The position numbers and the translations under genes were made by a program. Positions 37,745 through 46,906 of a DNA stretch of 64,000 bases are shown here, piece after piece. The notes beneath the pieces are model-generated. The model searched no databases, was not told the origin of the DNA, and saw only the letters and a program-made list of their open reading frames with translations. How positions within the stretch are numbered: the first letter of the stretch is position 1; each line of letters opens with the position of its first letter. The stretch is taken from NCBI GenBank assembly GCA_045613545.1, contig JAZLBD010000009.1:175693-239692 (forward strand). The letters are read 5' to 3'. The DNA is from Scatosoma sp045613545 (GTDB taxonomy: Bacteria > Bacillota > Clostridia > Christensenellales > Borkfalkiaceae).

Positions 37745-38893
37745 TTATAGCGCAATTTTTTCCAAGCTTGCAAACGCTTGGTCAATGAGTCCTTCCACGT
37801 CGAGTTTTGCCTCTTCCCTTTCAATATCCTCTATTTTAGGACGAATGACGGGGTGTTCGGGTAAAAATACCGTACAGCAATCCTCAAAAGGTAAAATGGA
37901 AATTTCGTAGGCGCCCATCTTAATCGAACGATCAATGATTTCGTTCTTATCAAAACCGACGAGCGGTCGAAGGACGGGTAAATCTTGCACCACCGCGTTC
38001 GACGAGGTCATACCCTCGATCGTTTGGCTTGCTACTTGCCCCAAACTCTCGCCGGTGATCAAGCACTGCGCCTTAATTCTACGCGCGTAGCGTTCTGCTA
38101 TGCGGTACATAAATCGACGAAGCAAGGTGACCATATAGGACGGCGCGCACTTTTCGTGAATTTCTTCCTGGATATGCGTGACGCTCACCGAATAGACGTT
38201 CGTTCCGAGCGTATAGGCGGAAAGCACTCGCGCAAGGTCGATCACTTTCTCTTTTGCTTGCATATTCGTGTAGGGATAGCTATGGAAATGCAAGCAGTCG
38301 ATCTTCATTCCGCGCTTTGCCATCATATGCCCTGCGACGGGACTGTCGATACCGCCCGAGAGTAGCAACAAGCCTTTTCCTGCCGTACCGACGGGCATGC
38401 CGTTCGCACCCTCGAAAAATTCGCCGAATACGAGCGCCGTTCCGTTTTCACGGATATCGACGTAAACGATAAATTCAGGGTTTTTCACGTCCACGGAAAG
38501 GTGCGGATATGCGGACAAAATCATTCCGCCAAGCTTTGCGCTCACCTCTACGGAGGTCATAGGGTATCTCTTATCCCCTCTTTGCGTGACCACCTTAAAG
38601 GTTTTTCCGTCCCCCATTACGAGTTTGGAAATCTCGAAGATCTCCGTAAGGCTCGTACCCGTCTCGTAGGCGATACTCATCGAATGAATCCCGAACACCT
38701 TTTGCAAGCGATCGAGAATCGTTTCCTCGTCCGTAAAATCTTGCACGAGATATCTACCGCTATTTCGCACGAGGGTGTGAGGAACGCCTTTCAAAGCCCT
38801 CTCAACGTTATCGAGGAGCAACCGTTCGAAAAAACCACGGTTCTTCCCTTTCAAATAAATTTCCGAATACCGAATAATAATTACTTTTTTCAT
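37745..38893 (-). CDS. thiI: tRNA 4-thiouridine synthase ThiI
   Basis: 382 residues: NFLD and THUMP domains then a PP-loop ATPase with LLLLSGGIDSPVAGH near residue 180. It thiolates U8 in tRNA. There is no C-terminal rhodanese domain, as in Bacillus, where sulfur comes directly from a dedicated cysteine desulfurase; the neighbouring gene encodes one. Confidence 0.95.
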   Translation of the reverse strand: MKKVIIIRYSEIYLKGKNRGFFERLLLDNVERALKGVPHTLVRNSGRYLVQDFTDEETILDRLQKVFGIHSMSIAYETGTSLTEIFEISKLVMGDGKTFKVVTQRGDKRYPMTSVEVSAKLGGMILSAYPHLSVDVKNPEFIVYVDIRENGTALVFGEFFEGANGMPVGTAGKGLLLLSGGIDSPVAGHMMAKRGMKIDCLHFHSYPYTNMQAKEKVIDLARVLSAYTLGTNVYSVSVTHIQEEIHEKCAPSYMVTLLRRFMYRIAERYARRIKAQCLITGESLGQVASQTIEGMTSSNAVVQDLPVLRPLVGFDKNEIIDRSIKMGAYEISILPFEDCCTVFLPEHPVIRPKIEDIEREEAKLDVEGLIDQAFASLEKIAL

Positions 38894-38896
38894 ACG

Positions 38897-40036
38897 TCAC
38901 GTCCTTTGTATTCCCACTTTCCCGTAGGAAAGGGCTATTTCGTTTAAGATTTGAACGGCGCAAACCACTTCCTCTTCCGTCGTTTGCGGAGAAAAACTCA
39001 GTCGCAAAGCCCCGATCGCAAGCTCTTTATCCACTCCGCACGCAAGGAGTACGTGGCTATATAAAAGCTGGGAATTCGAAGAACAAGCAGAGCCCGTCCC
39101 CACTAAAAGTCCTTTATCGCACGCCATTCTTTGCAAGATTTCCCCTCGCATACCCTTTGCAGAAACGCTTGCTATGTAGGGGGATGTTTCGGCGAAATGG
39201 AAGCAGGAATACACCTCGCTATTCAGCCCCTCTTCCAAAATCTTTTTATACCCTTTTAGCCTTTCAAAATCTTCTTGAATCGTCGAGAATTTTTCTTCCG
39301 TCGCATACTCAAACTGCTTGATCCCAAAGCTATTTTCCGTTCCGCTTCTCAGTCCGTTCTCTTGTCCTCCCCCCCATAAAAAAGGGCGAAGATTTAACGT
39401 CTTTCGCTTGATCAAAGCGCCCGTGCCTTTGATCCCGCCGATCTTGTGCGCGCTTATCGAATATAAGTCCACTTCTTTTGAAAGGCGAAAAGGAATTTTT
39501 CCGTAGCCTTGCACGCCGTCGCTATGAAAAACGACTTTCGGAAAGCGTTTTTTAACCGTTTTTGCAAGCGCGTTGATATCGTTGATCGCGCCCGTTTCGT
39601 TGTTTACGTGCATTACGGAAACGAGGGTAGTTTTCTCGTCGATCAAAGAGAGTAATTGTTTTTCGTCCACTTTTCCGTCCGCTTGCAACGGCGCCACGCG
39701 CAGTTCGATCATGCCTCTATTTTTCAATTCGCGTAGCGGCTCTATCACAGAGGAATGTTCCCCCTCCGTCGTCACGACGTTGCCCCGTTTTCCAAAGGAA
39801 AACAGCGCCGTGTTATTCGATTCGGTACCGCAAGAAGTGAATATCACGTCGAAAAACGCCGAATCCGCCACGTGCGAAAGGATCGCTAGTTTGGCTTTTT
39901 TGAGTTCCGTCTGCACGGAAAAACCCTCTTTATACATAGCGGAAGGGTTAAAATACGCCGTCGACAAAAACTCGCTTGCCCGTTTTATTGCATTTTCATT
40001 CGGCCTCGTCGTAGCCGCGTTGTCTAAATAAATCAT
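38897..40036 (-). CDS. Cysteine desulfurase, ThiI partner
   Basis: 379 residues, fold-type I PLP enzyme. MIYLDNAATTRPNE at the start, SHVADSAFFDVIFTSCGTESNN, PLP lysine in YSISAHKIGGIKGTGAL, and the persulfide Cys in GTGSACSSNSQ near residue 325. It would supply sulfur to ThiI, encoded three bases downstream. Equivalent to NifZ of Bacillus. Confidence 0.94.
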   Translation of the reverse strand: MIYLDNAATTRPNENAIKRASEFLSTAYFNPSAMYKEGFSVQTELKKAKLAILSHVADSAFFDVIFTSCGTESNNTALFSFGKRGNVVTTEGEHSSVIEPLRELKNRGMIELRVAPLQADGKVDEKQLLSLIDEKTTLVSVMHVNNETGAINDINALAKTVKKRFPKVVFHSDGVQGYGKIPFRLSKEVDLYSISAHKIGGIKGTGALIKRKTLNLRPFLWGGGQENGLRSGTENSFGIKQFEYATEEKFSTIQEDFERLKGYKKILEEGLNSEVYSCFHFAETSPYIASVSAKGMRGEILQRMACDKGLLVGTGSACSSNSQLLYSHVLLACGVDKELAIGALRLSFSPQTTEEEVVCAVQILNEIALSYGKVGIQRT

Positions 40037-40680
40037 ACGCCTCTCTTTTTCTCTTGCGACACGTAATCGTGAGCGAGTTTATTCCGTCCCACAAACCGTA
40101 AAATTTGCGCGAGCAATTCCTCGCGACACTCCAACACGTATACGTTTCTGCCTTTTTGCCCCGCCGAGTGGATATACATAAAAAATTTTCCTTTCATTGG
40201 GTATGCGTTGGAGGTGCAAACGACCAACTTCACCATCGGATCTTTGCAAATTCGCTCAAAGCTCTCCGTCTCGACGTCCCCAAGCGCAAGCACGTCCTCC
40301 GCGCCGATTTTTACTATAAACTTACGACGGGTAGAGCTCATTACTTTTGCAATCCGAAGCTCTCCCGAAACGAAAATATAGTCGTACGTGACGTTCATGC
40401 GGAATTTAAGAATCCGAAAAATCAACCAAATGGAACTAAAAACGACGATGATCAGCCCCAAAAACACGATAAACGTGGTAAGCAAACGATAGTTTTCCAA
40501 AGCTTCCCCTTCGCTCGGTTTTTGACTCCCGATTCTCGACATTATCAAAAAGACAAATAAAATCCCCACCACGACGGTGATCGCAGCCGCTACGATGGAT
40601 ATCGCGTGAAAAATTTTATATTTTTTTTCTTGTTTCACCGCTTTCGAGCAAACGGCGCTCTCTTCGTAAAACGCTTCCAT
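40033..40680 (-). CDS. Two-TM protein, DUF6106-like
   Basis: 215 residues: polar N-terminus, two TM helices (about residues 26-50 and 68-92), then a beta-rich cytosolic domain with YDYIFVSGELRIAKVMSSTRRK. That last segment resembles the YxYxxxxGELxIxKI pattern of Clostridial DUF6106 proteins, a family without known function. It overlaps the desulfurase start by four bases. I could not run a profile search, so the family name is tentative. Confidence 0.6.
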   Translation of the reverse strand: MEAFYEESAVCSKAVKQEKKYKIFHAISIVAAAITVVVGILFVFLIMSRIGSQKPSEGEALENYRLLTTFIVFLGLIIVVFSSIWLIFRILKFRMNVTYDYIFVSGELRIAKVMSSTRRKFIVKIGAEDVLALGDVETESFERICKDPMVKLVVCTSNAYPMKGKFFMYIHSAGQKGRNVYVLECREELLAQILRFVGRNKLAHDYVSQEKKRGV

Positions 40681-40691
40681 ACCTACTCCTT

Positions 40692-41852
40692 TTATCCTTT
40701 TATGGGGGGAACGACGCCGTAAGCGCTAGCGCGATAGTTCCCTTGTCCCACGTTGATTTCTATCTTGATTTCGCTTTGCGAGAGGTATTGCTCTACCTTT
40801 TCGCGTGACAACGGCAAGCCTTTACCCTCGTCCAAAAAACAAAGCTGGGGAGATCCGTCGAGGAATCCGCTCACCTTTTCTTTCTGGCAATTTTCTCCCA
40901 TCGAAAGAGCGATCGACAAAATCGCGCCCACGCAAAGTTCCCCTTCGCTAAGTCCTTTGAGCACCTTCGAGGCGACGATCGCCTTTGCCGTTTGCCTTGC
41001 GCAGGCCTTGGATTTTGCGCCTTTCACCACCACCTCGACCGGTCGGTCGGCGCTCGTAAATTTCAAAAGTTCTTTGGCGACTTCTTTCATAAACAAATGA
41101 AACGCCGACTGGAATTTTTCATAGTCGGTATCTTCTTGATCTATGACGTAATTTCCCGCCTCCCCGCTCGAAAGCATATAAATGCAATCGCTCAAACAGG
41201 TCAAATCCATCGTCGTTTGAAGCGCGACGTCTTTCCACTCGGTTTTCAAGGCTTTTTCCATCATTGCAGAAGATATCCGCGCGTCCGTCGTGACGATCAT
41301 TCCCCATTCGTCGCCGTCTACGAGATTGCGCCGTTTCGCAAGAACGCCAAAACGGCATTGAACGTCTCCGACGTAGTAGGAATACGCCGTCGAAAGAGCT
41401 TCCCGTAAACCCGAAAGCCCCTTTTTCGCCTCGCTATCCTTTGCTTCTAAAATCAATCCCGAAACGACTTGCGGGAAAGACGGCGATTTAATTTTTCTGC
41501 CTACGCCCCCTACGATCATCGGCAAAACCTCCGCTTCCGGAACGCGGAAAGTACGGCTTGCATACTGGCAAAGATCCCTTGCCAAACAGAGGTTTTCCGC
41601 CTCGATTACACCGTCGGCAACCGAAACGACCCGCCCTTTACCCCTCTGCGCCTTTTTTTGCGCGTATTGTATGTATTCGTTCTCGCTTTTACGGGGGAAA
41701 TACACCGCGACGTCCACCCGTTTTTCTGCGCCTACGAACGCAAAATTCCATTCGGAGGGATGTACGAATCTTCCGCAAGCGAAAAAACCTTTCGGCGCGG
41801 TGACACCGCCCTCTATTTTTTCAATCTCGCGAATGACGCTATTTTTTCTCAT
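40692..41852 (-). CDS. ArgJ-like protein lacking the catalytic threonine
   Basis: 386 residues. The start GGVTAPKGFFACG and the C-terminal half (LSSGEAGNYV, VEVVVKGAKSKACARQTAKAIVAS, INVGQGNYRASAYG) follow the ornithine acetyltransferase ArgJ. ArgJ is autocleaved at the Thr of its MATML motif; the aligned stretch here is KRRNLVDGDEWGMIVTTDA, with no Thr at the site, and the ITVDGDTSTND loop is changed to TTMDLTCLSD. It therefore probably does not act as an acetyltransferase. It lies between a thioesterase and a DUF6106-like gene, not with arginine genes. Confidence 0.75.
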   Translation of the reverse strand: MRKNSVIREIEKIEGGVTAPKGFFACGRFVHPSEWNFAFVGAEKRVDVAVYFPRKSENEYIQYAQKKAQRGKGRVVSVADGVIEAENLCLARDLCQYASRTFRVPEAEVLPMIVGGVGRKIKSPSFPQVVSGLILEAKDSEAKKGLSGLREALSTAYSYYVGDVQCRFGVLAKRRNLVDGDEWGMIVTTDARISSAMMEKALKTEWKDVALQTTMDLTCLSDCIYMLSSGEAGNYVIDQEDTDYEKFQSAFHLFMKEVAKELLKFTSADRPVEVVVKGAKSKACARQTAKAIVASKVLKGLSEGELCVGAILSIALSMGENCQKEKVSGFLDGSPQLCFLDEGKGLPLSREKVEQYLSQSEIKIEINVGQGNYRASAYGVVPPIKG

Positions 41853-41854
41853 AC

Positions 41855-42598
41855 TTACCCCTTAGCAAACGTCACTTCCGCGCGAACGACAAGCGCGCCC
41901 GTTTGATTGAACCCGCAAATCAAATACTTTTCCCCGTCCTTTTTGCGATAGAAGGAAAGCTTTTCTCCCTCATAGCATTGTTTTACGTAGGCAATCGCAA
42001 ATTCCTCCACGGAAAGGGTGGAGAGTTCTTGCACGGAAAAACAGTTGAAACAGTAGTCGATATACTTGGTGTTATTGACGTGCATATTATGGTCGTATTC
42101 CGAATTAGAAATACAAATTTCAAACCGTTTTTCACCCTCTTCCATAGGGAATTTTGCAATTTTTGACGAGGTTTGGATCGCTTTGTCGGTGCAATAGGTC
42201 GAATAATCTTGATCCACCAAAAGTTTGGAAGACAAAATTTTGCCCGTGGCAAAATCAATCATGCACCACTTCGAGGAAGCCGACAAAACTTTTTCCCCTG
42301 CTTGATCGTATCCCTCGTATTCTCTTCCGAACACGACGAACGTGGGAGGAGTCGGCCAAGTACTCATCTTGATCCTTTCCCCAAGCGTCGCTTTTTTATG
42401 CAGTTTTACACGAATTTCCGTCACCATAAAGGCATAGCCTTTCGGTTTCAAAAAGCGATATCCAAACCCAAGCTCGTCTGCGCTCAAGCAAGCAACCTCT
42501 TCCAAATAGGCAAGGACTGTGGACGGTTTTATTTCGTCCTTAAAATCCACGTCGCAAAAACCGAGCGTGAACTCTTGAATGTGTCTATATTTTCCCAT
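41855..42598 (-). CDS. Acyl-ACP thioesterase, probably leaderless
   Basis: About 247 residues with two hot-dog folds as in FatA/FatB. The first carries LGFGYRFLKPKGYAFMV; the second holds the family active-site segment YDHNMHVNNTKYIDYCF (Asn and His). It releases free fatty acids from acyl carrier protein. The ATG at 42598 lies 7 bases after a TATAAT box, exactly where transcription should start, and no Shine-Dalgarno is visible; in-frame ATGs at 42604 and 42607 overlap the -10 box. Confidence 0.88.
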   Translation of the reverse strand: MGKYRHIQEFTLGFCDVDFKDEIKPSTVLAYLEEVACLSADELGFGYRFLKPKGYAFMVTEIRVKLHKKATLGERIKMSTWPTPPTFVVFGREYEGYDQAGEKVLSASSKWCMIDFATGKILSSKLLVDQDYSTYCTDKAIQTSSKIAKFPMEEGEKRFEICISNSEYDHNMHVNNTKYIDYCFNCFSVQELSTLSVEEFAIAYVKQCYEGEKLSFYRKKDGEKYLICGFNQTGALVVRAEVTFAKG

Positions 42599-42605
42599 AC
42601 GCATC

Positions 42606-42634
42606 ATTATACACCAAAATCGTTAAAATGTCAA
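42606..42634 (-). promoter_or_regulatory. Promoter overlapping the thioesterase start
   Basis: Minus-strand TTGACA, 17 bases, TATAAT; the -10 box ends only 7 bases before the predicted start codon. Confidence 0.85.
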
Positions 42635-42674
42635 TAAATACTCCTTTTTTTCGCCACTTTTTTTTATTATTGTA

Positions 42675-42703
42675 TTGACTTTTCGTCTTATATGTGATAT
42701 AAT
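42675..42703 (+). promoter_or_regulatory. Promoter of the PadR fusion gene
   Basis: TTGACT, 17 bases, TATAAT, about 70 bases upstream of the start codon. Confidence 0.8.
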
Positions 42704-42774
42704 ACTATACGAGGGGAAAGTATACTTTCCAAAAAACTACTGTGCCAGATAAAGAACAAAGGAGAATACGCACT

Positions 42775-45285
42775 ATGGCTAACGTAGAACGCGAAGAATT
42801 TGCAACAGACGGACTCGTCGGCGGAGAAGATCAAAACCTTTCCATTAGCGCCGATTTAATCCGTGGACACATCAACACGATTATTTTGAGAAGTTTGTAC
42901 GACGGCGATAAATACGGTTATGAAATCATCGACGAAATCGAAAAGAAGAGCGGCGGGCTTTATACGATCAAGCAACCCACCCTCTACAGCGCCTTGAAAC
43001 GACTCAAAAGTTTTAACTACGTTGATTCTTATTACGGTGATTTTTCCAACGGCGGAAGACGGAATTATTTCCACCTCACGGAGGAGGGTAAAAAATTCAC
43101 CGAAGAAAACCTTTCCGCTTGGGAATATTCCCGCACGATTATCGACAGTTTGATTTCCGACGGTAAAGCGCACTACGACTTCTCCTTTATCACGGACAAG
43201 CAACAAGAAGTCAACGAATTAAAGCGCACGCTCGCCGCTCGCGAACAAGCGCTTGAAGACGAGCGAACGGCTTTGAAAAACCTGCAAAACGAGGTACAGC
43301 GCGAACGTTCTCTTCTTTCCGTGCAGTCCTCCTCTTTGCACTCGCAAAAAACGGATATGCAAGCGTTAAAAGACCAAATTGCAACCCAAAAAGCGGAACT
43401 GGAAAACAAGGAACGCTCGATTGCGGAAAAACAAGGCGAAATTGAAGCAAAAGAACTCTTGCTTTCGGAAAAACAAACGGAAATCGACGCGTTTAGCGCC
43501 GTTTTGACGGAAAAAACCGACGAGCTCAACCGATTGAAAGCTACGATCGAAGATTTACAAGAGGAATTGAACGAAAAGGAACAACTCCTCGTGGCATCCG
43601 AACGGGAAATGGGCGGTACGAACGAATCGTTGTCCGCCTTAAACGACGAAATCAAAACTTTACAAACGACTCTCATGCAAAAGGAAGAGTCTTTAAGCGA
43701 TTTGGAACAAGAACTCGTCGCCACCAAACGCGCGTTAGAAGAGGCTATCGCTACCCCCACCGCGCCGGAAAGCGAATACCTCGCTCTCCAAGAAGAACTT
43801 CACAAAACGCAAGACGAACTTTCGAGCGCGATCGCTGAAATGGAAACTCTAAAAGAAAACCTTGCGGAACGTGAAAGAGAGCTTGCCGACAGAGAGGCGT
43901 TGGTGCAAACGTTAAGCGATTCCGTCCGCGACAGTGAAGAGTCGGTCGCGCATAATATGTCCACTCTCGCAGAGCGCGAACTTGCGATCGCGCAAAGGGA
44001 AACTTCTCTCAAAGAAGATCTGGAACAATACGAAATCAACAAGGCGTCCCTCGAAGAAGCGGAAAAGCAACTCATCGCGCGCCAAACGGAATTCGATAAG
44101 AAGAATTACGATCTGTTGCAAAAGGAATATCTTTTGACCGACCGTGAAAAGATCGTGACCGATCGCGAGATAAAAAACAACGAACGGGAGGCGGAAATCC
44201 GTCGCAGTAGCGATAGTTTTTCACTCAGCGAAGCGCAACTGAGCGAGCAGGCAGAAGAGTTGCGCCGTCAACAAGATGAACTTACGACGAGACAAGAGCT
44301 CTACAACCAACAACAACTCGAACTAATGCGCCAAAAGAACGCGCTTTCCGATCAACAATTCGCTTACGCGGACAAGATTAGCGAGTACAACGCCCAACAA
44401 AAGGAACTCAACGAATCGTTGGCAAAGTTTACGAGCGATCAAAACGCGTTCCGCACGGAAAAAGAGGCGTTTGATAAAGAAAAATCCTCTTTTGAAGAGG
44501 AAAAAACGCAGATCCTCGACTTGGATAAAAAAGTAAAACTTCTCTCCGAAGAACTTGCCACCAAGCAATCGACGATCAACGCGCAAATGCGCGATTTGGA
44601 AATCCGCGAACAGGAGCTTGCCGATCACGTCGCCGCACTCAACCAAGCGCGCAGGGAATTCAATCAACAACGTTTCTCGTCCGAATATAACCCCCAATAT
44701 CTCCAGAAAAATCCTTTCGCCTATACGCAAGAGGACGAAAACAAAACGACCAATCCCCCCGATTTAGGGGACGTGCACAGTCGCGCTATGACGGACGGTA
44801 TCCGCGTGCGGACTTCCTCGCAAGCGTTCGCCTCCCCCACTGCTCGATTTGAAAACACGTCACACTACGGCGTATTTAATAAAGGTCTTGCCTTGTTCAA
44901 AGCCGTTTGTATCGTGTTTGCGATCATCATAATGGAATGTTTGAGCGTATTCTTCCTCAAAGACACCCTCGAAATTTCGGGGCTTTACCCCGCGATCGGC
45001 GTAGGAATCGGGTTCCTCGCGTTCGTCGTTTGCACGGCGCTATACGCAAACGGTTATAAAGCGCGCGCCATTCGACCCAAACACCCCTCGTATATAGGGA
45101 CGGCGATGATTTTATTCGTCATTGCCACAATCATCGTCGCAATGGTTTCCGTGTATTTGCGGATCGACTTAAAACAAATGCGCGAAATGCTCGTTTACGT
45201 AGCGCTTCCCGTATTGTATCTGTTTAATACCGTGCTCTTCTCCGTGTTCTATTTACTATTCAGTTCGCAAAAGAAACACGAATAA
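42775..45285 (+). CDS. PadR winged helix / long coiled coil / four-TM fusion
   Basis: 836 residues. Residues about 20-105 form a PadR DNA-binding winged helix (ILRSLYDGDKYGYEIIDEIEKKS, YTIKQPTLYSALKRLKS). About 500 residues of coiled coil follow, rich in E, K, Q and heptad Leu, including several near-repeats of E-L-A-x-R-E. The last 140 residues hold four TM helices (ALFKAVCIVFAIIIMECLSV, then three more). PadR proteins are normally soluble and 100-200 residues long, so this looks like a membrane-tethered regulator or a DNA-to-membrane linker. The ATG at 42775 follows AAAGGAG. Function unknown. Confidence 0.85.
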   Translation: MANVEREEFATDGLVGGEDQNLSISADLIRGHINTIILRSLYDGDKYGYEIIDEIEKKSGGLYTIKQPTLYSALKRLKSFNYVDSYYGDFSNGGRRNYFHLTEEGKKFTEENLSAWEYSRTIIDSLISDGKAHYDFSFITDKQQEVNELKRTLAAREQALEDERTALKNLQNEVQRERSLLSVQSSSLHSQKTDMQALKDQIATQKAELENKERSIAEKQGEIEAKELLLSEKQTEIDAFSAVLTEKTDELNRLKATIEDLQEELNEKEQLLVASEREMGGTNESLSALNDEIKTLQTTLMQKEESLSDLEQELVATKRALEEAIATPTAPESEYLALQEELHKTQDELSSAIAEMETLKENLAERERELADREALVQTLSDSVRDSEESVAHNMSTLAERELAIAQRETSLKEDLEQYEINKASLEEAEKQLIARQTEFDKKNYDLLQKEYLLTDREKIVTDREIKNNEREAEIRRSSDSFSLSEAQLSEQAEELRRQQDELTTRQELYNQQQLELMRQKNALSDQQFAYADKISEYNAQQKELNESLAKFTSDQNAFRTEKEAFDKEKSSFEEEKTQILDLDKKVKLLSEELATKQSTINAQMRDLEIREQELADHVAALNQARREFNQQRFSSEYNPQYLQKNPFAYTQEDENKTTNPPDLGDVHSRAMTDGIRVRTSSQAFASPTARFENTSHYGVFNKGLALFKAVCIVFAIIIMECLSVFFLKDTLEISGLYPAIGVGIGFLAFVVCTALYANGYKARAIRPKHPSYIGTAMILFVIATIIVAMVSVYLRIDLKQMREMLVYVALPVLYLFNTVLFSVFYLLFSSQKKHE

Positions 45286-45324
45286 AAAATCCCCCTCGCA
45301 AGGCAGTCTTACGAGGGGTTTTTC
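45284..45324. terminator. Terminator between PadR fusion and Lrp genes
   Basis: CCCCTCG-AAG / CTT-CGAGGGG stem with A and T runs on the two sides. Confidence 0.85.
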
Positions 45325-45333
45325 TTGCTCTTT

Positions 45334-45807
45334 TTAGCGAATGTCCGTAAAGGCGTCGCGATGTTCCACCGAGGTGGAAAAGACGATTTGCGTTTTCGTT
45401 TTGCCGAAATGTTGGAGTTCTCCAATAAAGTGATCGAGTTCGCTCGTCGTACGGAACACGACTTCAATTAGCATCGAATAATCGCCCGTCACACAGTTGC
45501 ATTCCACCACGTTGAGGCAACCTTGAATATAGGGATAAAAATCCTTTTTTTGCATCGGCTCGACTTCCAAATGAATGAACGCCTTGATCGAAAACCCAAA
45601 CGCGCGAGGATCAATCCGTACTTGATAACCGCCGATAATCCCCTCGTTTTCGAGTTTTTCAATACGAGAGGCAATCGCCGTCGGCGAAAGAAAGGTGCGC
45701 TCCGCGATGTGTCGAACGGGTATTCTTGCATTCTCTTTCAAAAGGGATAATATTTGTAAATCCGTTTCGTCCACGAGCAATCCGTCCACTTTTTCAACCT
45801 TTTTCAT
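45334..45807 (-). CDS. Lrp/AsnC-family transcriptional regulator
   Basis: 157 residues: N-terminal helix-turn-helix (DLQILSLLKENARIPVRHIAERTFLSPTAIASRIEKLE, key residues A-R and S-P-T-A-I) and C-terminal RAM ligand-binding domain (AFIHLEVEP, VECNCVTGDYSMLIEVV). It would respond to an amino acid. Its target is not evident; it stands alone. Confidence 0.93.
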   Translation of the reverse strand: MKKVEKVDGLLVDETDLQILSLLKENARIPVRHIAERTFLSPTAIASRIEKLENEGIIGGYQVRIDPRAFGFSIKAFIHLEVEPMQKKDFYPYIQGCLNVVECNCVTGDYSMLIEVVFRTTSELDHFIGELQHFGKTKTQIVFSTSVEHRDAFTDIR

Positions 45808-45830
45808 TCGTCAACCGCCTTTTTTCTTTT

Positions 45831-45859
45831 ATTATAAGCGTTCCACAAAAAAAAGTCAA
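45831..45859 (-). promoter_or_regulatory. Promoter of the Lrp-family gene
   Basis: Minus-strand TTGACT, 17 bases, TATAAT, about 25 bases upstream of the start. Confidence 0.8.
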
Positions 45860-45929
45860 GCGTGAGCGATACACTTTTAGAAAAGGCAAAGAAAAACTCT
45901 TTATTTTTATAAAAATCGCAAAAAAACAG

Positions 45930-45958
45930 TTGACGAGCGTGGTTTTATTTGTTATAAT
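45930..45958 (+). promoter_or_regulatory. tRNA-Val promoter
   Basis: TTGACG, 17 bases, TATAAT, 17 bases before the mature tRNA 5' end. Confidence 0.85.
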
Positions 45959-45975
45959 AGCAAAGCAAGAATTGT

Positions 45976-46052
<77 letters not shown>

Positions 46053-46055
46053 CTT

Positions 46056-46090
46056 CCCTCATCCTTTGGGTGAGGGTTTTTCTTTTTTTT
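46056..46090 (+). terminator. tRNA-Val terminator
   Basis: CCCTCATCC / GGGTGAGGG hairpin with a T-rich tail four bases after the CCA end. Confidence 0.8.
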
Positions 46091-46120
46091 CGTGATTTTT
46101 TCTTCCTTTGCATAAAACAG

Positions 46121-46149
46121 TTGCTTTAGCGCCTTTTTTTTGGTATAAT
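46121..46149 (+). promoter_or_regulatory. Promoter of the KDPG aldolase gene
   Basis: TTGCTT, 17 bases, TATAAT, 48 bases before the start. Confidence 0.75.
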
Positions 46150-46197
46150 CATACTAATCATAAACGGTCAAGGCGATTGACTGCAAAAGGAAACGTT

Positions 46198-46845
46198 ATG
46201 CAAAATCAAGAAGTTATACAAGCGATTGAAAAACATAAAATCATCGTTGTCTTACGCGATTTTACCGCGCAAGAGCTTTTAGGAGCCGTTTCCGCAATGG
46301 AAAAAGGTGGAATTCGGCTCGTTGAAGTCACGTTCGATCAAACGGGCAAAACGAGTGATTTGCAAACGGCAGAACATATCCGCTTGCTCGTTGATACGTT
46401 CGGCGACAGAATGTTTATCGGCGCGGGTACGGTTATGACGGAAAATCAGGTTGAACTTGCCAAACAAGCAAGGGCGAGATATATCATTTCCCCGAATACC
46501 TGCCAAGAAATCATCGAAAAAACAAAAGCGCTTGGACTCGTTTCTATTCCCGGGGCGTTCACCCCTACCGAGGCCGTGAATGCGCATCGCTACGGCGCGG
46601 ATTTTGTTAAACTTTTCCCCGCATCGGAAATGAACCCTTCCTTTATCAAAGCGATGACTCTTCCCCTTTCGCATATCAAATTCCTCGCCGTTGGCGGAAT
46701 CACGCTCGATAATTTACAAGAATACGCCTCCGCCGGCGTAAAAGGATTTGGAATCGCCGCCGCCATCGCTGACAAAAACGCCATTTGCCACGCTAATTTC
46801 GACGAAATAACGGCAAGAGCGAAAGCGTTCACCGATCTTTTATAA
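46198..46845 (+). CDS. eda: KDPG / 4-hydroxy-2-oxoglutarate aldolase
   Basis: 215 residues, class I aldolase TIM barrel. Glu in RLVEVTFDQTG, IGAGTVMTENQVELA, the Schiff-base lysine in GADFVKLFPASE near residue 140, and AVGGITLDNLQEYASAGVKGFGI. It cleaves 2-keto-3-deoxy-6-phosphogluconate to pyruvate and glyceraldehyde 3-phosphate. Start at ATG 46198 after AAAGGAAA; upstream in-frame ATGs overlap the promoter. Monocistronic. Confidence 0.93.
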   Translation: MQNQEVIQAIEKHKIIVVLRDFTAQELLGAVSAMEKGGIRLVEVTFDQTGKTSDLQTAEHIRLLVDTFGDRMFIGAGTVMTENQVELAKQARARYIISPNTCQEIIEKTKALGLVSIPGAFTPTEAVNAHRYGADFVKLFPASEMNPSFIKAMTLPLSHIKFLAVGGITLDNLQEYASAGVKGFGIAAAIADKNAICHANFDEITARAKAFTDLL

Positions 46846-46854
46846 AAAGACAAA

Positions 46855-46888
46855 CCTCGTATCCAAAAGGGATACGAGGTTTTTTTTA
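46855..46888 (+). terminator. eda terminator
   Basis: CCTCGTATCC / GGATACGAGG stem with an 8-T tail. Confidence 0.9.
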
Positions 46889-46906
46889 TTTTTTTGCGTT
46901 TTATGC

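Noticed and set aside
43173..44730. Long minus-strand open frames within the PadR fusion gene
   Set aside because: Serine- and phenylalanine-rich shadows of the GAA/CAA-rich coiled coil; no ribosome site and no motif.
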